A model generated the notes under the pieces. That model did not search any database. It had not been told where the DNA came from and was given only the letters and a program-made list of their open reading frames with translations. Both the position numbers and the translations under genes were made by a program. A stretch of DNA of 23,524 nt from a virus: positions 1-23,524 of the IMG/VR virus record IMGVR_UViG_3300021197_001673. The stretch is one strand, 5' to 3'. Of the stretch, positions 17,483 to 23,524 are shown piece after piece (positions within the stretch are counted from its first letter, which is position 1; each line of letters begins with the position of its first letter).

Positions 17483-18534
17483 TGGCAATCAAGAACAACT
17501 ACTCCGGTTTTACGATAGCGTCTACCACAGACTACAACAACGCTGATAATGATTCAGACTTCGGAGTTAATCTCAATAGATCAATCCAAAAAGTCAATAG
17601 TGATTATGCCCTCTCTGCTGGAGTTACAAATACTTATGTTGATGGCTACATCAACCAGTTTGGAGCCTCTGCTCGCTTCTCCACAAACGAACAAAGATTA
17701 ATTCAAAATATGATTAGAGAGTCTATAAACGTTAACGGTATAACTGTGCGTTATATGCCTCGTTCTTCTCCTTATACTGATGAAGTGTTTAATGAAAGAC
17801 CTGAAAGTAGATTTCATAGAGGTCTACAAATGGATATGTTATTAGTAGCAGCTGCAGGGTTTGAAGGTGAAGGTGATGTTATGACTACTTACGGAATTGA
17901 GTTCCGTGAAGAGGTTATTATGTCTGTTGCTATCAATAATTTTGAAAATTTATATAATTCATTTGATTCTGATCTTAAAACTAGTGGCGACAGCGAAGAT
18001 GCTAAAATATTTGCAAGATCGAGACCTTTAGAAGGTGACTTGATTGTAATACCTTTTGGTAGATCTGCACAAAACAAAAATCAATACGTGCCTAAAGTAT
18101 TTGAAATTCTTAGAGTTACAACTTATCATGATGGAGCATTCTTTCAGATAGGAGATAACTATCAGTATAAACTTAGATGTAGATTGTTCGAACTCAGTGG
18201 AGAAGACCTTGAATTTAATCCAACAGTTGTGGAATACAATGAGGACGGAACTCAACAAAACCTTATCGATTCAGATACAGGACCTATCGCACGAGCCAAG
18301 ACTGGATTAGAATTAACAGATTCAGAAACTAAAAACTTAAACATTACAGATGACAGTGATGATCATTTTGATACTTGGGCTGAAAATAGAGCTATAGAAG
18401 AACGCTCTCAGAAAGAAGTTCGATATGATAATAAAGGAGAACCTTTAAAAGAAAAAGCAGATGTAGTTACAAAAGATTACACAGCAGAAGCGTTTGGATA
18501 CGCTGGTATAATTAATAGTATAGATGATATCTAA
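17482..18534 (+). CDS. gp14: Neck protein gp14
   Basis: The core from about residue 66 matches gp14 of T4-like phages: RFSTNEQRLIQNMIRESINVNGITVRYMPR, then AAGFEGEGDVMTTYGIEFREEV (about 124-145), RPLEGDLIVIPF (about 181-192) and VFEILRV...FFQIGDNYQYKLRCRLFELSGEDLEF. gp14 forms part of the neck joining head and tail. At 350 residues it exceeds T4 gp14 (256). Extra length lies in an N-terminal stretch of about 65 residues, in an acidic loop at about 154-180 with FDSDLKTSGDSEDAK, and in the C-terminal tail. Six DS[DE] fall at residues 24, 162, 170 and three in the C-terminal quarter, all in presumed loops or extensions. The gene is coupled to gp15 by a 1-nt overlap. Confidence 0.8.
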   Translation: MAIKNNYSGFTIASTTDYNNADNDSDFGVNLNRSIQKVNSDYALSAGVTNTYVDGYINQFGASARFSTNEQRLIQNMIRESINVNGITVRYMPRSSPYTDEVFNERPESRFHRGLQMDMLLVAAAGFEGEGDVMTTYGIEFREEVIMSVAINNFENLYNSFDSDLKTSGDSEDAKIFARSRPLEGDLIVIPFGRSAQNKNQYVPKVFEILRVTTYHDGAFFQIGDNYQYKLRCRLFELSGEDLEFNPTVVEYNEDGTQQNLIDSDTGPIARAKTGLELTDSETKNLNITDDSDDHFDTWAENRAIEERSQKEVRYDNKGEPLKEKADVVTKDYTAEAFGYAGIINSIDDI

Positions 18535-19400
18535 TGATAGGGCAACACTTTTATAATGAAACTATAAAAACAGCTGTATCCGTATTTGGTAGTTTGTTTA
18601 ATAATATAGTTTTAAAGAGAAGAGACGGTAAGTTTCTTCCTGTTCCTATTTCTTATGGGCCTAGAACTAAATGGATAGAAGCACAAAAACAATTTAAACG
18701 TGAAGAAGAAATGTTTGAAAAGCTTTTACCTAGAATGTCTTATGAAATTGTTGCTATGGTTTATGATCAAGATCGTAAGATAACAAACAAACAAACTATC
18801 ATTAGAACACCTGATAGTCTAAGCTTACCAAGACAAAGAGTTCATGCACCTACACCATACAATTTAGATTTTACTTTGTATCTTACTACTAAAAATTTAA
18901 ACGATGGTTGGCAAATTATGGAACAAATTCTTCCATTTTTTACACCTGCTTATACTGTAAGAGTAAGAAACTTTCCTTTTGATAATGACTCAGATACACC
19001 TATGCCAACTAATGCATATGATATGCCGTTTATATTAACAGCAGCTACTTGGGCTGATGACTGGACAGGTGATATAGGTGATAGAAGAATAGTTGAATGG
19101 ACATTAGAGTTTACTGCTAAAGTGTTTTTCTTTGGTCCTGCTGTTACTACTAATATAATATATGACTCTAGAGCTCTTATATCTATGCCTGGAAGAGATT
19201 CAGATGGAAATATACCCGAGTTATATACATTAAATAGAGCGTCTAATATAGAAGGATTAGAGACAGGTTGGGCTAATTTAACTAAGCCTGATTCAGACTC
19301 AGTTTTAGATAGCGATTCTAAAGTTAGTCCTACTGTGATTAATCTTTCTGATTCAGACGGTAACATTACTAAGATTGTTCGCGATTTAAGCTTAATTTAG
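18534..19400 (+). CDS. gp15: Tail terminator / sheath stabiliser gp15
   Basis: The first ~210 residues follow the marine T4-like gp15 pattern: MIGQHFYNETIKTAVSVFGSLFNNI, a basic turn then PVPISYGPRTKWIEAQ (about 36-51), LPRMSYEIVAMVYDQDRK (about 65-82), PTPYNLDFTLYLTTKNLNDGWQIMEQILPFFTPAY (about 106-140) and WTLEFTAKVFFFGPA (about 189-203). gp15 caps the tail tube and sheath and docks to gp14, its immediate upstream neighbour. The protein then continues for about 70 residues (219-288) beyond the conserved end. That tail carries four of its five DS[DE] (residues 222, 253, 259, 273), and the fifth sits in a loop at 152. This extension is the part most unlike the family. Confidence 0.8.
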   Translation: MIGQHFYNETIKTAVSVFGSLFNNIVLKRRDGKFLPVPISYGPRTKWIEAQKQFKREEEMFEKLLPRMSYEIVAMVYDQDRKITNKQTIIRTPDSLSLPRQRVHAPTPYNLDFTLYLTTKNLNDGWQIMEQILPFFTPAYTVRVRNFPFDNDSDTPMPTNAYDMPFILTAATWADDWTGDIGDRRIVEWTLEFTAKVFFFGPAVTTNIIYDSRALISMPGRDSDGNIPELYTLNRASNIEGLETGWANLTKPDSDSVLDSDSKVSPTVINLSDSDGNITKIVRDLSLI

Positions 19401-19402
19401 GA

Positions 19403-19410
19403 TATAAATA
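19403..19410 (+). promoter_or_regulatory. Perfect T4 late-promoter octamer TATAAATA
   Basis: This is an exact match to the T4 gp55-dependent late consensus, in the 14-bp gap between gp15 and the next gene. It ends 4 nt before the ATG at 19415, the same spacing as the octamer before gp25. No Shine-Dalgarno sequence intervenes. Normal late spacing would place the transcription start at about the start codon, so a leaderless message is predicted for the 466-residue gene. Confidence 0.6.
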
Positions 19411-19414
19411 GAAT

Positions 19415-20815
19415 ATGGCTTCTAAAGATTTAATTAATTTAGGTACTACACCAGATTCAGGAACAGGTGATTCAGCTCGTCAAGGCGGGTTAAAAATCAA
19501 CAACATGTTTGCTGATCTTTATTCTAATTTTGGTGATAACCCAATCGGTAATGATCCAAATAATACTTTTTATGGTTATAGAAGACCATTTAAAGATTAT
19601 GAATACAAAGTAGGTGAATTACATCCAGCTGGTAAATATACTATTGTAAATTTTAAATCTGGTGGTCCTACAACTCCTAGAGATACTATTAAGAATATGG
19701 GATATGGTGTTGATAGTGAGGGTGAGTTTGTTGACAGTAACGCTGACAACATTCCAGATATTTTTAGAGATAGTGAATGGTATTTTCTTTCTAGAGGAGA
19801 AAGAATTACTGCAGACTTAAGAGAAGTATCTCAAGGAAGAACTGTACATTTAGTTTTACCTTTAGCAAGAGCTGGTGATGTTATTGAAGTTAGAGATTCT
19901 TTCTCTTCTTGGCAACATAAAAACATTTCAATTTGGACTACACCATACGAGTTTAGAAACGTATCACAGATTACAGAATGGAAAACTCATACACCAGAAG
20001 CATTTTCTAATTATCCAGATTCAGATGCTGTAGCTTTAACCGATCATTTAAGTGTAAAATATTACCCTGTTTATAAAAGAGTAAACTTTAATCATGAAAA
20101 ATATGATTCAGATATAGCATTAAATTATCCTAAATTAGATCAAAAATTTAATATTAATGATGGTAAATCATTTGTTAACTTTAGTACGGCTCAAGATAAT
20201 ACACTTATTTTTACTTATCAAGGTCCAGATTCTGGTTGGGTATTAAGAAGAACTACTCTAATTAGTACGCAACAAATTATGAATGCTAGACAAGATAATT
20301 TTGAAGCGGGTGATTGGCTACAATGGAACAAACCTGACTTGACTGTTGCAGGTGAATTAGAACTTCAAAATGGTCAATACGTTTTACCTGTAGCTCCTTC
20401 TGCATTGCAAAGTGATATAGACGATGCAGTATCCCAACCAGTGTTTCAAGTATATAGAAGAATGACTGCTAACATGTATGATTCAGAAGCTTTAATTCAA
20501 ATTAATAGTTTCTTATATGATTACATTAATACAGAACAAGAAACTTCTTCAAATAGAAATACATTTAAAAGATTAAAAGCTGTATTTGGTAGAGATTCAG
20601 ATGGTGCCTTTAGTAATTCTCCAGACCTAGATTCTGATGGTCAAGGTCGTCCTAAAATTTATAACGGTTTTGCAGATGCAACACCTAGTCAAGTGTTTAA
20701 ACAAGTTACGGTTGGCTCAATAGTTGATCAAACAGGTAATATATTATTAATTACAGATCAGCCATTCCCAGGTATGGTTCAATTATTAGTACCAGGAGCA
20801 AGAGTAGATGATTGA
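19415..20815 (+). CDS. Fibre- or baseplate-associated structural protein (466 aa)
   Basis: Residues 6-36 (LINLGTTPDSGTGDSARQGGLKINNMFADLY-like) carry the KIN..FADLY motif that opens many marine T4-like fibre and adaptor proteins. This supports the ATG at 19415, because the motif would be truncated by the next Met (residue 31). The rest has segments such as GKYTIVNFKSG and RTVHLVLPLARAGDVIEVRDSFSSW, which read as beta-rich receptor-binding or decoration domains without a named family. Seven DS[DE] are spread through it; three use AGT and four use TCA or TCT. It overlaps the next gene by 8 nt, so the two are probably coupled. The function is inferred from motif and context only. Confidence 0.65.
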   Translation: MASKDLINLGTTPDSGTGDSARQGGLKINNMFADLYSNFGDNPIGNDPNNTFYGYRRPFKDYEYKVGELHPAGKYTIVNFKSGGPTTPRDTIKNMGYGVDSEGEFVDSNADNIPDIFRDSEWYFLSRGERITADLREVSQGRTVHLVLPLARAGDVIEVRDSFSSWQHKNISIWTTPYEFRNVSQITEWKTHTPEAFSNYPDSDAVALTDHLSVKYYPVYKRVNFNHEKYDSDIALNYPKLDQKFNINDGKSFVNFSTAQDNTLIFTYQGPDSGWVLRRTTLISTQQIMNARQDNFEAGDWLQWNKPDLTVAGELELQNGQYVLPVAPSALQSDIDDAVSQPVFQVYRRMTANMYDSEALIQINSFLYDYINTEQETSSNRNTFKRLKAVFGRDSDGAFSNSPDLDSDGQGRPKIYNGFADATPSQVFKQVTVGSIVDQTGNILLITDQPFPGMVQLLVPGARVDD

Positions 20816-21995
20816 TAGTGATAGCCAAATTCAAAGAGGTTTTGTACAACACCGTAGATCACTTACTAATGGTGTAAACGGTGAAGGTCAACCTTTAACA
20901 AGTCAAGTGCTTGAGGGTGAGATTGCAATAAATCTTGCAACTAGAAAACTTTATACTAAGCGGCAAAAATTTAGTACTTTTACTATGAGCAACACAGTAA
21001 ATGACTTTGAGCAGAATGCTGGTTTTATTCTTGACTTTAATAATTTTAGTTATGACTCTGACTCTATAAACATTTCATATGCTATTAATGGAAACGCAAA
21101 AACATTAGTGCTAGATTCTGATAGTAATTTAGCTTCTATTATTTTACAAGTAAAGAATGCTGCTATAGCAGAAGTTGGAGCTGCTCAAGTTGCGACTACA
21201 GATACTTCTGTAACATTTTTTATGACTACTGGAACTTCATCTATTACGTTTAGCTCTGACTTTGTACGCTTTATTGACTTTGATTTTAAGCCTGTTTTAA
21301 GAGTTGGTTTAAATGCTAGCGCTTCGTTACAAGGTTCCAATGCTAGTACTATTATTGATTTTGATTTAGCTACATCTGGTTTTAGAAGAACCCAAGGTAA
21401 TGGTAGATTAATATCCCATACAGGAGCTACTTTATACCTTAAAGACTTTGCAGGTATTATAGCAGCTGGTTATAAGATAACTCAAAGAGAGCCTAGAGAC
21501 GAATACGAAATTATTGAAATTAATAACGTACCAATAGTGTTACCTAAAGCACCAGAAAAAGCTCTTAACTCAGGCAATTTTTGGATTAGAAATAGAGATT
21601 CAGAGTCGGGTAAACTATATTGGTTAGACACTTCAATTACAGATGATTCTGATTTCCAAGTATCGATTCGTCAATTAGATTCAGATACCAAAGTAGAAAA
21701 AAATGCTGTTGTAGTTGATTCTGATGGTAATGGTAACTTAATGTATGGTGAGTGGAGAGCTATTGTATCTACTTCGTTGTTAGGTTCAGGCGGAGGTAAT
21801 ACATTTGAAGGTGATGTAACTTTTGCTAATGACGTGACTGTTGATTCAGATCTAACTGTTAAAGGTGACTTTATTTTTGATGAAAAAAGATTTAACGATA
21901 CATCGATGTTTACGGTTAAGGACGTCAATAGTAATATTGTTATTTCAGGACACTTATTTCAAATAGATAGTGATCTTCCCGATCCTGGAATTTAG
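20808..21995 (+). CDS. Virion structural / fibre-like protein (395 aa)
   Basis: A GGAG ribosome site lies 11 nt before the ATG at 20808, inside the end of the upstream gene. Residues 35-51 (LEGEIAINLATRKLYTK) are the L.GE.AIN.A..KLYTK motif common near the N-terminus of marine phage structural and fibre proteins. The C-terminal part contains a short beta-like shaft motif, GNTFEGDVTFANDVTVDSDLTVKGDF-like, typical of fibre repeats of the form GDVTF..DVTV. Nine DS[DE] occur in 395 residues, one of the densest in the window, including MIDSD at the very start. No enzymatic motif is seen. Role: probable fibre or baseplate decoration. Confidence 0.65.
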   Translation: MIDSDSQIQRGFVQHRRSLTNGVNGEGQPLTSQVLEGEIAINLATRKLYTKRQKFSTFTMSNTVNDFEQNAGFILDFNNFSYDSDSINISYAINGNAKTLVLDSDSNLASIILQVKNAAIAEVGAAQVATTDTSVTFFMTTGTSSITFSSDFVRFIDFDFKPVLRVGLNASASLQGSNASTIIDFDLATSGFRRTQGNGRLISHTGATLYLKDFAGIIAAGYKITQREPRDEYEIIEINNVPIVLPKAPEKALNSGNFWIRNRDSESGKLYWLDTSITDDSDFQVSIRQLDSDTKVEKNAVVVDSDGNGNLMYGEWRAIVSTSLLGSGGGNTFEGDVTFANDVTVDSDLTVKGDFIFDEKRFNDTSMFTVKDVNSNIVISGHLFQIDSDLPDPGI

Positions 21996-22006
21996 GGAGT
22001 TATATA

Positions 22007-22900
22007 ATGGCAAGACCATTTAAGTTAGACGGTTTTCGCGGAATAATTGAAATGTCAGATGCACACCTTGATAGGATGTGTTATTATTTAAGAAAAGCGT
22101 ATTCAGACCAACTAAATGCTGGCGGTAACGGTAGTTTAAATGTTGGTGGTTCTGGTACAACAATTGGTTCTATGAGTGATACTAGTAGAACACGAAGAGT
22201 TAATACAGGTAGTTCTAGACAAAGTTTTCCAGGAACAGGTACTGAAACTGATTCTAGTTACACATATAAACAAATACTAAACTTTCCATCTTCGCCTACA
22301 GACACTATATTAAACGATCAAGGTTTTGTTATTTTAGACGGTACGTCAGGTGTCATAACTGCTGACGAGGCTGAAATAGTTAACACAGTCATTGCACAAA
22401 CTATTACAGACATGAGAACAGGTGATGAGGTTGGAACATACAGAGTTGCAACAACAAATCCAGGTAATGGTACATGGACTAATAAAGGTACATGGTTTGT
22501 AGATACAACTTACTCAGGTTCAACAACTTACAAATTGTGGTTAAAAAGATCAGTGGCTGTTGAGCCAGGTACTTATGTTTACCCTATTAGTAAAGATGGA
22601 ACATCAGGTTTAAAAGAGGTAGATATAGCTGTATCAAGTAATCTAATACAAAATATTTTACTTCCTATTTTAACTAGAGACTTGGCTACGAATAACAGTT
22701 TACGTTACAACCAACAAGTAACTCAACACACAGGAGTAGCCCGAGGCACTATTAGTGACACAAGATTATCTGGTACAAGTGAAACTAGATCAGAACCACC
22801 AGGAGGAACTGATCCAGGTCCGAGTGATGTGTATAAAGCATTCAGTACTCCATCTGGTTCTGCGGCAAATCACAACGTACAAATTTTTTATATGATTTAA
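22007..22900 (+). CDS. Conserved-type marine phage structural protein (297 aa)
   Basis: A GGGAG site lies about 10 nt before the ATG. The N-terminus (MARPFKLDGFRGIIEMSDAHLDRMCYYLRKAYSDQL, then a Gly/Asn/Ser stretch NAGGNGSLNVGGSGT) resembles a small structural protein found next to fibre genes in marine T4-like phages. That resemblance is from memory and unconfirmed. The middle contains IADEAEIVNTVIAQTITDM-like helical sequence and Gly/Thr-rich segments, and the C-terminus is Ser/Gly/Pro-rich. No DS[DE] occurs, unlike the two preceding genes, which hints at a different evolutionary source or structural class. Function unknown. Confidence 0.6.
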   Translation: MARPFKLDGFRGIIEMSDAHLDRMCYYLRKAYSDQLNAGGNGSLNVGGSGTTIGSMSDTSRTRRVNTGSSRQSFPGTGTETDSSYTYKQILNFPSSPTDTILNDQGFVILDGTSGVITADEAEIVNTVIAQTITDMRTGDEVGTYRVATTNPGNGTWTNKGTWFVDTTYSGSTTYKLWLKRSVAVEPGTYVYPISKDGTSGLKEVDIAVSSNLIQNILLPILTRDLATNNSLRYNQQVTQHTGVARGTISDTRLSGTSETRSEPPGGTDPGPSDVYKAFSTPSGSAANHNVQIFYMI

Positions 22901-22909
22901 GGAATCATT

Positions 22910-23335
22910 ATGAACATTGCGAATTGTATTTTTATAAGTGAAGATGATGACGAAGTAAAAACTTTAAAATTGTTTCACGAAGACAACACCTCAGAAATTA
23001 TAACTTTTAATTTAAACGATGCAAGAGTCTCTAGTATTGTTAGTCAGTGTGGTGGTGTAGAAAAGATTGAACACAACACCAAAGAGTATAATAAAAATTG
23101 GGAAAAAGAAACTTTACTTTACGAAAAGTTTAGAAAACATTTACAACACAATGATGAACTCAGTCTGCTTCTAACTAGAGATTATTCTGATGAAGAGTTG
23201 TTTAATTTAAAGATGTGGGTTTTTGAACAACCTGAAGTAGAAAGTTGTAAAGACAGAGAACTAAAGAAAAAAATTAGAACTTCGAAAAGTCTTGTAGAGA
23301 TTATCGGGGTTTACTATCAGATAAAATCCATTTAA
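22910..23335 (+). CDS. Hypothetical acidic protein (141 aa)
   Basis: AAGGAATC precedes the ATG by about 7 nt. The protein is short and charged, begins with a possible small beta hairpin (NIANCIFISEDDDEVKTLKLF) and continues with helix-like Lys/Glu-rich sequence. It has three cysteines (residues 5, 46 and about 113). I recognise no family. It follows the structural genes with a 9-bp gap and ends in a tail-to-tail overlap with a minus-strand gene, which suggests it closes this transcription unit. It has no DS[DE], and its composition is less Ser/Asn-rich than the virion genes, so it may not be a virion protein. Confidence 0.6.
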   Translation: MNIANCIFISEDDDEVKTLKLFHEDNTSEIITFNLNDARVSSIVSQCGGVEKIEHNTKEYNKNWEKETLLYEKFRKHLQHNDELSLLLTRDYSDEELFNLKMWVFEQPEVESCKDRELKKKIRTSKSLVEIIGVYYQIKSI

Positions 23336-23524
23336 ACTGTTTGTTTATAAAATGATAAAAATTTGATTCGTGTCTATCAAAAACATTCTTACTATCTACC
23401 CCTGTAAGTATAGTATGCCATTTACCATTTAAGTTCTCTATTACTATATCTTCTTCTGCTATTATGTTAGAAAGCATAGCTTCGTTATTAAGTTTAAATT
23501 TTTTCCTCAAACTTTCTGGTATAT
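23301..23524 (-). CDS. Hypothetical protein, C-terminal part (5' end outside window)
   Basis: The frame is open from the right edge to TAA at 23301. An in-frame TTG at 23510 exists, but codons continue upstream (IPESLRKKF...), so the true start is probably outside. The visible ~73 residues include an NGKWHTILTG segment and RHESNFYHFINKQFKWILSDS, a plausible folded alpha/beta sequence with aromatic spacing unlike random antisense. It overlaps the 141-residue gene by 35 bp tail to tail. No family recognised. Confidence 0.5.
   Translation of the reverse strand, partial: IPESLRKKFKLNNEAMLSNIIAEEDIVIENLNGKWHTILTGVDSKNVFDRHESNFYHFINKQFKWILSDSKPR

Noticed and set aside
18950-19366. 138-residue minus-strand open frame opposite gp15
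   Set aside because: It is an antisense shadow of gp15. Its SES/ESE-rich sequence is what the complement of repeated DSD codons gives in one frame. It has no ribosome site or context of its own.
1-21995. DSD-coding 9-mers (such as GATTCAGAT) as a mobile, uptake or recombination DNA motif
   Set aside because: Copies use both Ser codon families and both Asp codons, always in the coding frame, with unrelated flanks. A DNA-level motif would keep one spelling and ignore frame.
23336-23400. Rho-independent terminator after the 141 aa gene
   Set aside because: The stretch is A/T-rich but I could find no convincing stem followed by a T-run.
23301-23510. Treating the right-edge minus frame as a complete 69-residue gene with a TTG start
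   Set aside because: The frame remains open upstream of TTG to the window edge with sensible residues, so it is reported as a partial gene instead.

Overview
The window is a late structural-gene block of a T4-like contractile-tailed (myovirus) phage. It is AT-rich and tightly packed, with 0-27 bp between most genes, many 1-8 bp stop/start overlaps and no tRNA, transposon or CRISPR. Gene order and protein style (gp25-gp6-gp7-gp8, a giant DUF4815-type protein, gp14-gp15, then fibre-like proteins with N-terminal KIN..F..LY motifs) resemble marine T4-like phages of picocyanobacteria and SAR11 bacteria. A marine origin is an inference; no host gene is present.

Layout. Positions 1-3745 hold two tandem paralogous fibre-like genes on the minus strand; the distal one runs off the left edge. 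A 51-bp divergent gap carries back-to-back late-promoter-like octamers. From 3797 to 23335 everything is on the plus strand: baseplate wedge genes (gp25, gp6, gp7-like, gp8), a 1903-residue gp10-like structural protein, a 62-residue coiled-coil protein, a 255-residue structural protein, neck gp14, tail-terminator gp15, and then four genes without firm assignment (466, 395, 297 and 141 aa). Three of these four look like virion or fibre components. A partial minus-strand gene enters from the right edge and overlaps the last plus gene tail to tail.

How it works together. gp25/6/7/8 and the gp10-like protein should build the baseplate wedges. gp14 and gp15 close the neck and tail end. The fibre-like proteins at both ends of the block probably decorate the baseplate and bind the host. 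NATAAATA late-promoter-like octamers occur only at or close to gene starts.

The most unusual signal is an acidic tripeptide, Asp-Ser-Asp or Asp-Ser-Glu, scattered through ten proteins on both strands. I counted about 94 copies in about 6500 residues by eye, where composition alone predicts roughly 6-7. It is absent from gp25, gp6 and the 62, 297 and 141 aa proteins. It is written with both serine codon families, so it looks selected as protein rather than copied as DNA. In the two minus-strand fibres it also paces an 18-residue helical repeat. I know of no description of this trait.
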